Shown: positions 44,711-57,314 of the stretch, one piece after another
How positions within the stretch are numbered: the first letter of the stretch is position 1
Layout: the number at the start of each line of letters is the position of its first letter
Origin: Vesta saturnalis
Taxonomy: Eukaryota > Arthropoda > Insecta > Coleoptera > Lampyridae
NCBI GenBank assembly: GCA_036346205.1
Contig: JARFJB010000091.1
Location: forward strand, 3,747,001-3,811,000
Length of the DNA stretch: 64,000 nucleotides
Reading direction: 5' to 3'
Position numbers and translations under genes: made by a program
Notes under the pieces: generated by a model
Database searches by the model: none
What the model was told of the DNA's origin: nothing
Seen by the model: only the letters and a program-made list of their open reading frames with translations

Positions 44711-46881
44711 CAGGGTGTATTTTAAAATTACCGACAAACGAAAACTGGAGATTCTATGATTCAAAATAAGACAAAAATGATCATAAACGCTTTTCCGAAA
44801 ATGCTTCCTAACAGAGATACGGGTTGATTAAAAAATAATTTTTCCTCAAAAACTACAAAAGATGCCTATTACACTGAGATTTGGTACACCTAAATGTCTA
44901 ATTAAATACAATTAATCAGGTGAGTTTGAGTCAACTGACTCCATCCAGTGGCGTAGAATATTTTAAGCTAGTCAGTTTAAGTAAAAAAAAAACGCACGCC
45001 CCTGGTTTTTTTGAAGAAACATTTTTTTGATAGATTCAACATTTAATTCTGCAAATAAAATCATACTTAGTATTTTTTCGATTCGGCACCCCGTTTTTGA
45101 AATATTTTGCATTAACATAAACGACCACATTATTCAATAAAAATCAAAATTTGTTTTATTTTACAAAAAAAATTACACAGTTAACTATTAGGTACATTAT
45201 TAAAGAGATATTGAAGGAATCAAAAACAAAATAATAATTATTTTTATACATATTGTTCAAAATGTCCTCCTTCCTTTTGAATGCAAGCTTGTATTCTTCT
45301 TAGCAAATGAAACCTAACACGCCGAAAAATTTGTGGCATAGCCCTAATCTCATCGCATGTCATCTGTATGCGGTTCCAAAGTTGCTCTCGATTATCAATT
45401 TGAGCGGAATAGACACGAGTTTTCAGATACCCCCACACAAAAAAATCCAATGGGTTTAAATCTGGCGATCGTGCCGGCCACGGTACTTCACTTCCTCGTC
45501 CAATCCAGCGTCCAGGGAACCATGCATTTGAAAATTCTCTGACGTTTCGTGGAGAATGTGGTGGTGCACCATCATGCATGAAATACATGTTCATTCTAAC
45601 ATCTAAGGGTACGTCGTCAAACAATTCTGGCAAATCTTCTCTCAAAAAATTTATATAGAATTCGCCAGTAAGTCTTTGAGAAAAACGGATAGGTCCGATT
45701 AGGTGATCGTCTAGTATACCTATCCAAATATTTTCGCTAAATCTATGTTGGTGAGCTGTAGCTCCAGTTGGATGCTGATTTTCATCTAACCATTTGTGGG
45801 AATTATGCAAGTTTATTATTCCATTTCGAGAAAAAATACACTCAACAGTGGTCAATGAGTTTCTAACAAATTGTACATCTTCAGCATTTTTATTTAAAAA
45901 CCATTCGCAAAAATTCATTCGACGAGGATAGTCAACAGGTAATAATGCATGCACTCTTTTTAGGTGAAAGGGATGTAAATTTTGTTCTCGTAAAACTCTC
46001 CAAGACTTGCTATGCGACACACCAAATTCTAAACATAACTCACGCGTAGTTATTGATGAATTTTCATAAACTCCATCTAAAATTTGTTCCTCAATTTCAA
46101 CTGGTACACAATGCATTTCGCCCGGAATTTTTCTTTTCTTTTAAACTTCCATACTCTAACAAGTTACGATGGACGGTTCTAAACGTAGTATGATGTGGAT
46201 GTCGTCTATTTGGAAATCTTTGTTCATAAAGTCGAGCAGCTACACGAGCATTGCAATTAGTATCACCATAACATAAATGCGCACGACCAGATCTCGTTTG
46301 GAATAATTCATTTTTTTCACAGTAATTAGACACAAACAATGAATTACAAAACACGCGTAAATGCAACTATTTTAGCAAACATAAGATACGTAACTGCCAA
46401 ATGCAAAGCAATCTCTGATTTATTTAATTTGGTTATTACTGAATAATGTAGTCGTTTATGTTAATGCAAAATGTTTCCAAAAACGGGTGCCGAATCGAAA
46501 AAATACTAAGTATGATTTTATTTGCAGAATTAAATGTTGAATTTAACAAAAAAATATTTCTTCAAAAAAAGCAGGGACGTGCGTTTTTTTTTACTTAAAG
46601 TGATTAACTTAACATATTCTACGCCACTGGATAGAGCCATTTGACTCAAACTCACCTGATTAATTGTACTTAATTAGACATTTAGGTGTACCAAATCTCA
46701 GTGTAATATCTTTTGTAGTTTTTAATGAATCTTAAAAAAAAATCTTAAAAAAATTATTTTTTAATCAACCTGTATCTCGGTTAGGAAGCATTTTCGGAAA
46801 AGCGTTCATGATAATTTTTGTCTTATTTTGAATCATAGAATCTCTTGTTTTCGTTTGTCGGTGATTTTAAAATACACCCTG
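44711..46881 (-). mobile_element. Mariner-family element (D,D41D), least decayed in the window
   Basis: The ends CAGGGTGTATTTTAAAATTACC and CAGGGTGTATTTTAAAATCACC (read inward) are flanked by TA (44709-44710 and 46882-46883). The arms extend about 430 bp, to roughly 45140 on the left and 46440 on the right, with shared blocks such as GATTCGGCACCC and TTTAATTCTGCAAATAAAATC. A nearly complete minus-strand transposase lies between them with a single recognisable frameshift. Confidence 0.92.
45244..46366 (-). pseudogene. Mariner-type transposase (D,D41D), one frameshift and lost D1
   Basis: The N-terminal piece (46366-46097) contains the first HTH, NARVAARLYEQRFPNRRHPHH. A one-base shift in an A-rich run near 46130 moves to the long frame 46116-45244 (290 codons). 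That frame has the second HTH (TTRELCLEFGVSHSKSWRVLREQ), a TTVECIF segment where TDEC is expected (catalytic D1 is valine, residue 91), HDGAPPH with D2 at residue 182, and WPARSPDLNPLDFFVWG with D3 at residue 224. The D2-D3 spacing is 41. The C-terminus EGGHFEQYV is intact. The D1 loss would abolish catalysis even without the frameshift. Confidence 0.92.
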
Positions 46882-46889
46882 TATATCAA

Positions 46890-48205
46890 ATTATTCAACC
46901 CTTTTTTTATTTACTTTTTAGTAAAGTGATATTGTTTAATTTTAATTACTTAAAACGTAATTATGTCATTGTATAATTAGCAATCCATTATAGTTAAATT
47001 TGAAGCATTCAAATTTGTTTTCCAATTAGTACTTTGACACAAAGGTAACGCTTTGTTACGATTTAGTGTATACGCAATCTATTACTGTATTAGAATTTCT
47101 TTGTCAGAAATCGAATACAGATTCAACTCTAACAAATTGGTCACTTAGCTAACACTTTAAGTTATTCTGGTTTGTCAGTTTAAGTAAATTAAAAAAAAGT
47201 GTGAGCTTTAAAACAGTTTTATGGCTTAAAATGAGTAATATTTACAAAATGTGAATGACAGTAGCGATGAATATTTTTTGTACCCCGTCATAAATCAGCG
47301 AAATGGCGCATATTTAAACCCAAGTCATGTTAACAATCATAAGCCACTTAGTAAAACGGTACGTAACACGTGGAAAAAGTAGTCATTGCATTTGACGTGT
47401 TGTCCAAGTCGGCCTAAAGACTCGCTTGAATATAATGATTAATGTCCATACAAGTTATGAACAAAAGATTTATTATGCTAAGACTTCACGACGCCAGTTA
47501 GTAAACCATTGTTGAATGCGACATTTTTTTAATTTATAGTAAGAGCAAAATAAATCAACCAAGTACCAAAAAATAAACTCAAAGTAAGTTTTACTTTGTA
47601 CGATAATTTCACAGGATAAAGGATTAATGAATTATTTTGGATTATACATAAGTCGTGCCAAGTATGGCAAAAATATTGGGAGTGCAAAATCTGCAACCGG
47701 AAAACACTGCTTAGAAATAAAACGTGTCAAGTGTGTCAGTTGTCAGTCTGAAATAATTTTTGCAGACTGACATTGTCAAAATTGGTCAAATTAAAATTTT
47801 TACGATCATTAGGATTGATTTTAAGCCATTGACGAACACGTAAACTACTTATTGTCAAGGAAAAAAACGTTTATCAAAATTTGCAATAAAGCCCTTCTTA
47901 ACAATGCATGAGAGTAACTTGATAGCCCTCTCAATCAAATAAAACATCGTTAAAACGTTCAAATATCACTACAAATCATGCTGTTTCGGACCTAATAATC
48001 ATGCTATTAGTCAACACAATTCACGGTAAGGTACCAGCAAGCTCAGTCGTGGACGCATTTCGTAAAAGTCCAAATATCATCATGTGCTCTAAATTTTAAA
48101 TTACTTGTCTGCGTACACCACTAGTCACTTAACTTCCTACAGGTAGTTTTGCTTACCTGTGGTTAAGACTAGTACTCGAAATGTACACGTATCTAATATG
48201 ATTGA
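46890..48205. other. No gene seen
   Basis: AT-rich interval between two transposons without supported features. Confidence 0.6.
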
Positions 48206-48209
48206 CGTA

Positions 48210-51012
48210 AGGTAAGGTGGGGTAAGAGCATCCTAAATTTTTAAAAGTTTCACTTTAAATTATAATTTTGTTACTATTATAGGAAGCAGCGAAATGGTTT
48301 TTATTTAACGAATTATTGGTTTAATAGACAACGTGTTAATAACACATTTTCTTTTTAAATATCAAGTAATCCTTCTATTTTAAATTATTTAGAAATATAT
48401 GTTCATGGGTTGCTCTTACCCAGACGATCGGGGCAAGTGCACTTTCGCTACTAGTTTGCATATATACATGTTATTTATCCATTTGGGGCAAGAGAAACTT
48501 TTGAAAAATGTCTGCTAAATGCTTAGGTACTGACGGAAATAAATTAGAATAATTTTATAAGAGATATGCAAGATTTTATTAACAAGAATAAATAAGAATC
48601 CCATTCTAGCTAACAGTATAAGGAACATAAAAAATTATTGATATTGTTTAAATACTTAGTAAATACTTAACCTAAAAAATATTATATGTGTCCAAGTTAC
48701 TTCAAATTTAAGTATTCCTCGGCGTCCAACAACACTTGGTGGTGGTAAAATCAGTTCATAGTCATGTTTTGATATCAAACATTCATCTTCTTGCTCCAGC
48801 AATGCAAAACTATTCTTAGTGCCGTATACAGACGGTAGTCTTCTGAGGAACTTAACAGTCGCTTCATCGTCTTGACATGAGGTCACCTTACCTATATAAT
48901 ATTTGGAAGTCTGTTTGGTAGAGAATTTAACTAATACCCAGTCATCAATGGCAGCATGAATCCCCTCTTTATTTACAGTATTCATAAATTCTTCTAAATT
49001 TTGTTCTTCTTTAATATCGGCCATAAAATCATCGTCACTGTCTTCATAAATGATGTCGGTATGTGTTGTCGGAATATCACGTGAAGTGCTCGGTTGTGAT
49101 CAAATTGATTCCTCCTCATTATGTTTGATCATATCTTTTGAACAGGTGGTATTTGGGCGTCCATCTGTTGAGTTCGTGACACGTTCTGAAGCTTGGGTGA
49201 TTGTCGATATTTCTGCTCCTTTTGACACACGCTTCCTCTTGGTTTGAACAATAGTACTATGTTGCTTCACTGTTTCTAATAAAAGATTTTCAAAGCTAAC
49301 CGTAGTTAATGTAGCTGAATCTTCGTTAGTTGAGTTGGGCTGATTTTGACTTAAAATCTTCTATACGCTGCCGGGTCTTCTTTAATCACTTCTGGATTAT
49401 ATGGCACTATCCCGCCTTTTCTAAATCCGTTTGTGATTATTTCAGACTTGATATCTAGCCAGATTTGACCAAACATACTGCTGAATTGCCTTTTAGGTAA
49501 TTTTTGACCAATATGTTTTCTTTGCCACTTGACGAGCATTTCGTCCCACGAACTCTTTAAAGACTTAAAAACTGTTAGATCAAACGGTTGTAAGATATGG
49601 CTAGAGTGTGGCGGCAATTTTAAAATTATTATGTTTTCCTTAACCGCAGCTTTAATAAGCCTCTCGTCTATATGAGAGCTATGCCCATCAAAAATTAAAA
49701 GCACAGGTCTCTCTGGACCAATATTTGGTACAAAAGTTGTTTTGAAATAATTTAAGAAGACATCTGCTTCCATCCAACCATTTGACGTTGCTTCGTATAC
49801 TGTATTCGGAAAACCTGTACCCTCAGGTGCCATCCACTCGTTCCACAAATTCTTGCCCTTGAACACAATGAGTGGTGGCAGTTTATTGCCTGTGGCGTTG
49901 GCTGCTAGGAGTGCGGAAATGTTTTCTCTGCCCGGCCCAGATGTAGTTCTTGAGGATGCTACTCCTTTGAGGTCAACAGCTTTTATTTTTGAAGGGTCTA
50001 AACAAAAACTAGACTTATCCAAATTAAATATTATGTTCGGGTGTTCGTGTAAATTTTGTTGATCAAGCACTTTTTTGAGCATTTTAAAATAATTATTCAT
50101 CAGGAAGGGATCGATACATTTTTTACGAGCATACACTACACTTTGAGGTTTTTTTATAGTGTCGTTTTATAAATGCTAAGAACCAGTCCTCTCCAGGAAT
50201 ATTATCCTTAAACGGCACCTTCTTATTGTTTTGTGTCACAAAACTAGCTGTGATTTGTAACAGGTCTTTCCTACTAAACCCCCATCCCCATTTCTCCATT
50301 ACCTTCAAGCAGTCGGCAAGTTCCTTTTCTTTATCCAGGGGTATCACTGTAGGCCTTCCCATTGTCTGGCTTTTTATTCCTGTTCTACAAATTACTCTAG
50401 CCATTAAGGTGCTTAGTGGAATGTTGTATGTTTTACTAGCCACGTATGTGGTTATTATACCCCGTCTTATATCGGACAATACTCTTTCTAGCTGATCTTT
50501 TGTGTATTTTGTAGCACGATCGGATTTCCTAATGTAATTCCGTACCATTTTCAATCTGACATAAAAAAGGAGCAAGTGAACACATTGATGGGGTAAGAGC
50601 GACCTAATAGGTTGCACTTTCCCAGGAGTGTTTCACAAGGGACAAGTGTAACCTATGGCCAAATTTAACAATATAATTATGATTATTCAAAAAATATCAG
50701 GCTAAACTATTTGTTAAGAGCATATACTTATTGCCAAAGTACTCAAAATACACATACCTTTATATATGGCTTCGATTTTTGTAGATAAAAGAAGTTAACA
50801 CAAATTCACAAATGTATCACAATGTGCACATCTTCATTCAGAAACAAATACCGGAGAACTACTTGAAAGTTAGTAACTGCAATACCTACCAGAGTCTGGC
50901 TAAGAAGGTTTCCGACGCATACCACTAGATGGCGCTGTCATATAACATACAATCTGGCAATATCTAGTTGGAGGTGCACTTACCCCGAAGTTACTCTTGC
51001 CCCACCTTACCT
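48210..51012 (-). mobile_element. pogo-superfamily DNA transposon
   Basis: The terminal inverted repeats begin AGGTAAGGTGGGG on both sides, flanked by TA (48208-48209 and 51013-51014). Several copies of a GGGGYAAGWGYAMC-like repeat sit near both ends (left 48217, 48409, 48430, 48485; right 50590, 50610, 50639, 50975, 50990) in both orientations, consistent with transposase-binding subterminal repeats. A minus-strand DDE_1-type transposase plus a C-terminal region occupies the centre. Confidence 0.9.
48656..50548 (-). pseudogene. pogo/jerky-like transposase (DDE_1), two frameshifts and a stop
   Basis: The chosen start MVRNYIRKSDRATKYTKDQLE is the conserved opening of this family; an upstream ATG at 50617 adds non-conserved residues. 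It contains a psq-type HTH (residues about 10-60), a CENPB-like segment (GWGFSRKDLLQI to EDWFLAFIKRH), and a frameshift in an A7 run near 50153. The DDE core follows: IIFNLDKSSF (D1), LLIFDGHSSHID (D2) and ILQPFDLTVFKSLK (D3), with 35 residues between D2 and D3. A frameshift near 49355 leads to a low-complexity linker with one TGA, then a C-terminal piece (49024-48656) with DDWVLVKFSTKQTSKYYIGKV and HDYELILPPPS. Catalytic residues appear intact. Confidence 0.88.
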
Positions 51013-51014
51013 TA

Positions 51015-52700
51015 AATCAAATCCTTTCAAAAATCTGAAATAACGTGTAATTGTGTTTGGATTGATCACTACATAACAAACATAAGTATGTCATGGAGGT
51101 CAATATTTCTAATAAAATAAAAGTCATCTAAACTTCAAAATTATGATTACAAATATCAAATGATTCCCTATTTTACAAAGAAACTCAAACAGAAATTAAA
51201 GGTAAACAAAACGTGGTGAAAGCAATTGAGCTGAACACGGCAGACCCTATACAGTCCGTTTGATAAGTTGATACTATCACTAACTTTCTTATTTTTGATT
51301 CTACAAGTTCGTTCAAATTAGCAAAATTGCATCTTTTTACCGCTGATTCCAAAATAAACAATTAAAAATTATTCTTAATTAATTTTTAATTACATACTTA
51401 CTTTTGAACTTATTCGTTCATAACAAAACTTATAATAATTTAATCACAAAATAAAATTTAATAATAGACAGTACGCGTTATTTAGTAACAAACAACAAAA
51501 ATAGTAACAATGACAGAAAGTAACAATCTCATTACTTTTTTCTCCTATCTGTTATTATATGTTATCATATTATATGATATATACGAAACAATAACAATTA
51601 TGAGGATGTAACAATTTCATTCACTAAGCAAATAAAATAAATGGTAAGTATTAATTTGATATGTATTCACAATCAAATTAAAACATATTTTAATGGATAC
51701 AACCTTACATATACGAATTCTAAAGTGCAAAATTTCAAATTCTAACTTTGTCGCAAGCATATCAATTTTTAACAGTTTTGGACGAATGACTTAATTACTT
51801 TTCAAACCGTTAATTGTTATCTACTACTAAAAAATAATTTTACAACAACTCATACAGTCTCATAAATTTGCTCCTAGTCAATACAATTTATTAAGTTGTC
51901 GATCTACAATAATTTGAAATTTTTCAGACGTTTACACATACAACTATAATAATTTGCTGATAAATGTTTGTCTTTAACAGTCCGAATTACTTCAGATATT
52001 TTTATGCAATGTTACTGTAGCTAGTACATTTAATAATTTTCCACAATAGAAACTCTAAATTGCCCATATCGCAATTATATCGTTGGTTCTTTTGAAATGA
52101 ACGTTGAGCTTTAGCTCTCGTTATTTCACAATTCTGTGCCAAACATACGTCCTCTTGTATGTAGATGCGTATAACATTACTATACTGTATGATATAGTTT
52201 CAAACATTTTTCAAAATTTAGAAAATTGTATTAAAATCAGTGAACACTAGGTAACGTGCAGTTCACCAGTAATAAAATCGCTCAATTTAAGAAAGAAAAT
52301 AATTAACCCGACTTTTATATCTTAAAAAAAATTTTAATGAGCTTTTTTATTTTTATTTTTCGAAAAAATACAGCAATGACGGACATAACTCATTTCTGAA
52401 AATTGACTTGTACTGTTTTCTAAAAATTGATAATCAATTAATAGAAACATAACACAAAAATATTTATTTCATTATTCCAAACAAATGTCGATTAAATTCT
52501 GTCCATGGAAGATAAATCACTCAAAACATTACATTTACGAAATTATTTTGAATATCAATACTTCCTTATGACTGAAAATATTGTTTGTGATAAACAAGCG
52601 AAAATTTTGAAATTGTGTTTATTGAAATAATAACATACCATAAATGTGAATCACACGATGCCGATGCTTGGTCAATGTCAAATTATTTCCTGTACTAGGA
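51015..52700. other. No gene seen; short dispersed repeat at 51366-51440
   Basis: AT-rich. 51366-51440 matches the flank of the tRNA-like repeat at 23090-23165. Nothing else is supported. Confidence 0.55.
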
Positions 52701-52955
52701 AAATATCTGGTGTGGAACACCACATGACCTTCCAACCTACAAAATGGAAATTAAAAGAAATGAAATACTTTTAGTAACATTTTTTTGGGTTAATTATGCA
52801 ACCTTTTTTATAATAAGTTCATTACGAAAATAAGCGACGTTGTAAAAACAAAAACAATAATCTATGTCAAACAAACAGAGGTTAATAGACACCTAGATGC
52901 TAACTTAAAAATTAAAAGAAATGACGTTTAAAGTTTCATGTCAGATAGAGATTAA

Positions 52956-53575
52956 CTCTTAGAAGGGCAACTGGGGTCCAACGGACCCACGCGGTGTTTC
53001 AAATGGGCATATCTCGATTATTATTTAATTTTTGACAAAATGCCGGTATGGTTTCCATGGAAATAGTATTAATTAAGTTTTCCTTTTGTCAAAAGTGGGA
53101 AACTTGATCTACTTTTCAATAAATAATTATCGTTATATAAAACTTACGTAACCGGGCAATGTGAGTCCAATGGACCCTCGCGTGGTGGTTACAATTGATG
53201 CATCTCATGTATATAATATTTTCATAATTGATTACATATTTATCAGAATAATTAGCGGATTTGAGAGTTACTTTGTTTTCAAGGCTAATTGTTACGAAAA
53301 ATGCAATTAGTATGGAATTTTTATAGAGTAATCTAAGTCATTTGGCAGTTAGATAATGTTCAAGTTTGTCTTTTAGTCATTACCTACTTATGGATTATGA
53401 GTAATTTGCTATTAGTGGTGAATTTAGAATATCTATCTGTAATTGTATTTTATTAAGAATTTGGATTTTATTTTCAAAGAATGTAGTAGTCTGGAATGTT
53501 GGTTATTGGCAAAGATAAAAGTTTTAGTTGAATAGTAATTACCTTGGAATTCATTTAGTACCCTTCCCTTGCTTT

Positions 53576-53632
<57 letters not shown>

Positions 53633-53646
53633 ATATATATACATAC

Positions 53647-53696
<50 letters not shown>

Positions 53697-54011
53697 AGTC
53701 GTTTAATACTAGGGAACTATTCGTATTTTTGTAAACGAAGCGCAAGGAGTGCAAGGACAACAAAGGCAATGTTGTGAAAAATGCTATAAAAATGTTTGTA
53801 ATCAACATTCTGTCACTGCTATTATCTGTAATAGCTGCAATAAATAGTTTTCTTTTATATAACAATGTTTATGTAAGCTTAATTTGTAAATATATTCCAG
53901 TAATAACTACTCAGTACAAGAGAGTAATAAAAAAGGTGTATCTAAAGAAGGTGAGTCCATCGGACCCACACTGCCCGCTTGCGTTACTAAAAAGACTTGC
54001 CCGGATAAGAG
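52956..54011. mobile_element. Non-autonomous piggyBac-like element nested in R1
   Basis: TTAA lies on both sides (52952-52955 and 54012-54015). The ends CTCTTAGAAGGGCAA and CTCTTATCCGGGCAA match at 12 of 15 positions. Subterminal palindrome-like motifs GGTCCAACGGACC (52975-52987) and AGTCCATCGGACC (53954-53966) recur, with a third at 53164-53176. Removing the element leaves CAGATAGAGATTAATAGAC, matching the empty sites in R1 copies at 21148 and 37315. No transposase is encoded; the centre is mostly microsatellite. Confidence 0.87.
53580..53695. repeat. (TA)n microsatellite with GTGT interruption
   Basis: Two long TA runs separated by a TGTGTGTG and CATACATA segment, inside the non-autonomous piggyBac element. 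It generates spurious Tyr/Ile-rich open frames. Confidence 0.96.
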
Positions 54012-54460
54012 TTAATAGACATAAGTACATGTTAACTTAAATATTTAATTCATTTGTAGACTTACCTTGCGTTATATTAAGAAACAAAAGTTATGGAAAA
54101 TTAAATTTTCTTTAAAAAATATGTCTACACTTTTTCTTAGAAAATTAATCGTTATTCAGATATTGAAAAAACACTTAAATTTTACCTTAGGAATTTTTTT
54201 CGTCAAAAAATTGCATAGAACATAATTAATCGATATGTTTAAGGTCTATATTTAGGTTTTTTTATATCTTTGAAATATGCAACTGTTTCAAAAATATTTG
54301 ATAAAAAAACAAAAAATGATCCTAATAAACCCCCCTCTACGCCACTGGATTTCCCCCAAAATCAGCTCCAAGTCAAATGAAAACAAGTTTAAATACAAAA
54401 TTTCAAGTACGTAGGTATTTTCGTTCTGGAGTTATCGTGAATACTAACATACATCCAGAC

Positions 54461-54546
54461 ACACACACACACACACACACGCGCGCACACGACACACACA
54501 CACACACACACACACACACTCGCACGCACACACACACGCACACATG

Positions 54547-54602
<56 letters not shown>

Positions 54603-54648
54603 CATGCACACACACGCACACACGCACACACACACACGCAAACATACA

Positions 54649-54691
<43 letters not shown>

Positions 54692-54700
54692 GCACACACA
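54461..54700. repeat. Long (CA)n microsatellite
   Basis: About 240 bp of CA repeats with CG and AT interruptions. It creates spurious Thr/His and Cys/Val open frames on both strands. It sits in repeat R1 at the same position as the CA tract at 21645. Confidence 0.97.
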
Positions 54701-55574
54701 TATCCAGACATCATGGCCGATATCGGCGAAACTTGACCAAAAGTTGTAAAATAGCTATAAGTCGATTAAGCGATAATGAAAAAAAAGTCGATTGCATAAC
54801 CTTCTATACGTTTGGGTCTAGAAGGGTTGGAAGGAAAAAATTATAATCAAAATTATTTCATTTCTTTTAATTTTTACCTTCCAACCTGCATATACATACA
54901 TATGTAGGTATAGAAGGTTATGCAATCGACTGTTTTTTTCACTATCACTAAATCGACTTTTACAACTCCAGAACTAAAACACCAACGTAATTGAAATTTT
55001 GTATTTAAGCTTGTTTTCATTTAGCTTGGAGCTAGTTAGAACATTTAATTTTACTTTTCTTTATAAAGTTTCTTAATATAACGTAAGGTAAGTCTAAAAA
55101 TAAATTAAATGTTAATGAAAATGCTTCAACTATATTATTTATATCTTATAGAAGTATAGGAGCTTTGAAATTTTTTTTTAAGTTAACTTGTATATATTTA
55201 TCTCAATCTGAAACTTCAAACGTCGTTATCGCATATTTTTTTTTACAATGTTGCCTGTTTTCGTTATGAACGTATAAAAAAGAGTTGCATAGTTACCCTA
55301 AAAAAATTATAATTAAAATTATTTCATTTTTTTTCATTTTTTAAATTAGCATCTAGACGCCTATTAATAAACCTCTATCTGACAGAAGTTTTAAACGTCT
55401 GTCTGACATGGATTATTGTTTTTGTTATTACAATGTTGCCTATTATCGTAATGAACTTATTGTACAAGAGGTTGCATAATTATCCCAAAAAAATGTTTTT
55501 AAAATTATTTCATTTCTTTTGATTCCTATTTTGTAGGTCGGAAGGTCGTGTGGTGTTTCACACCAGATATCTTT

Positions 55575-57310
55575 ACTCGGTTAGTTAATAAACAATATCG
55601 TCACGCATCTAAATTGTTTTAGATTCGAAAATAGAAAATTAATCAATAAAAAAAATTGTATCGACACTAATTGAAATACGTAATAATATGATTATTACTT
55701 TTTGTTTGTGTTATATTGCTTTCTATGAGAAATACTTCCTGGGTTTACAGTCACAACATTAATTGGCAAGTTTTGTAAGCAACAAATAAAGTAATTGCAA
55801 CTATAATAAATCTGACGATATCATTTTACTTCTTAATATAACTTAAGCTGTATTTTGATTACCAATATTTGTAAGTTTTACATTTATTTAATCCTTTATA
55901 AGATACTTTTCTTAATAAGCTTTTATGCATGTTTTGTATTTTCAAGTTTTTATAGTGTTGGATTAGCTTATTTTATGGATAGCCTCATGTAACCTGATAT
56001 TTTACAGCTTACTATTTTACAAATGAAGATAAATATTAAAATAATGCTTCTTGTATGTGGGCAGTACACAATAGGCCATAACTTATTTAAATTAATTCCT
56101 TTAAATATTTATACATAGTTTTCATTGTCAAAATCTTTATTAGACTATCAATTTATCTCGATGTAATTATCAATATAGAGTGGCAACTTAAATTAGTAAT
56201 TAACGCCTTATCGTTAAAAACGAATTAATTTGATTGTATAATTGTAGGTTTGGTAAAATCACCTCTACTTTGATAAAGTTATGCGGGTTACATAGCGAAG
56301 GCAGATTGTTTTAAGCAATAATGAACAAAGTAAATACGATAAAGACAAATGAATTGTGTTTGGAGGGCGAATCCTGGTTATAGAGTTTGTTTCCCTTTAG
56401 TAGCGACCCCCGACAGGGGATCGATCGTTTCATATGTCTTCAACACCGGGCAAAATGGCGGACAGGATTGTGTCAGGATATTTGCGTCATGCAGCACGAC
56501 ATGGTTGATTTGGTTACAGAAAGTGACAACAATGACATTAATTACATATTCAAATGTTTATAGTCGATCGTTATGCTAATGCAGGTTAGAAATTGTATAT
56601 CATAAAGTTTATACTAATGCAATTTATTTGATATTTCATTTCTCTATTTGTATCTTAAAACACGTTTCAACTATTGTTTGCCATACTTGGTAATCATAGC
56701 AAGTATTGATTTAACGTATAATGCGTAATAAGTTCCCTTCATTTTTTTAAGAGAGAATTTAATACTTTGACAGTGTTAAATGAGCGTGTCTAATCAAAAA
56801 GGATTGGCCTCAAAACAATAATTAAATTAAGTTTTACAGTATATTGTTGGAGCTACATTAATTTTTATGATTACCCTTTCGTGCACGGATTTAATTAGGC
56901 CAATTCATAGAGATTACGTTATTGTAGGAGCAATTAACTGGGTATATCAAAAAACCTCCATGAACGTTTGAAATAAAATCCCGGCTACAAAACTTTAACT
57001 GTTTGCTCACATGTGATTAATTTTTCAAATTTGCAGTTTGAACAAAGTAAATACTGTTTCTATCAGAAGGAAGTTTTTTTTTTAATTAGTTTAATTAGAT
57101 ACTAAAATCAACAATATGATTATAATTTTGCAAATAATTTCTGTGAATTCACTTATAATTAAGTAAGCAAGATTCAAGGTAACCCAATATCCACACAAGA
57201 TATTTTAACCCTTTCAAAGCTGAATTAATGTTACTGTGAAAATGTACTGTTTTCGTGGTGAACAATACTTACCGTGATGTCCAATTTTTTTATAGTTTTA
57301 TCAATTATAG
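55575..57310. other. No gene seen; less AT-rich island at 56349-56560
   Basis: Mostly AT-rich. The 56349-56560 segment stands out in base composition (GACCCCCGACAGGGGATCG and GGCAAAATGGCGGACAGG). Its 76-codon open frame shows no domain. It could be a conserved non-coding or regulatory element if the odd-paired intron extends this far, which is inference. Confidence 0.4.
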
Positions 57311-57314
57311 TATA

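Larger units (their letters stand above)
52702..55572. repeat. Dispersed repeat R1, copy 3: large fold-back element with nested piggyBac
   Basis: The outer ends are inverted: ATATCTGGTGTGGAACACCAC at 52706 and ATATCTGGTGTGAAACACCAC read inward from 55567. The left arm runs to about 54850 (with 52956-54011 removed) and the right arm from about 54890 to 55572. Inner mirrored blocks include CTTACCTTGCGTTATATTAAG near 54062 with its mirror near 55085, and the GATTGCATAACCTTCTA block with its mirror near 54920. No coding region was recognised. Copies 1 and 2 are single arms. Confidence 0.75.

Noticed and set aside
53433..53777. Tyr/Ile-rich open frames
   Set aside because: They are translations of the TA/GT microsatellite on both strands, not genes. 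The same applies to frames at 25585-25779 and 30961-31161.
54377..54846. Long Thr/His and Cys/Val open frames
   Set aside because: They are products of the CA microsatellite in all frames.
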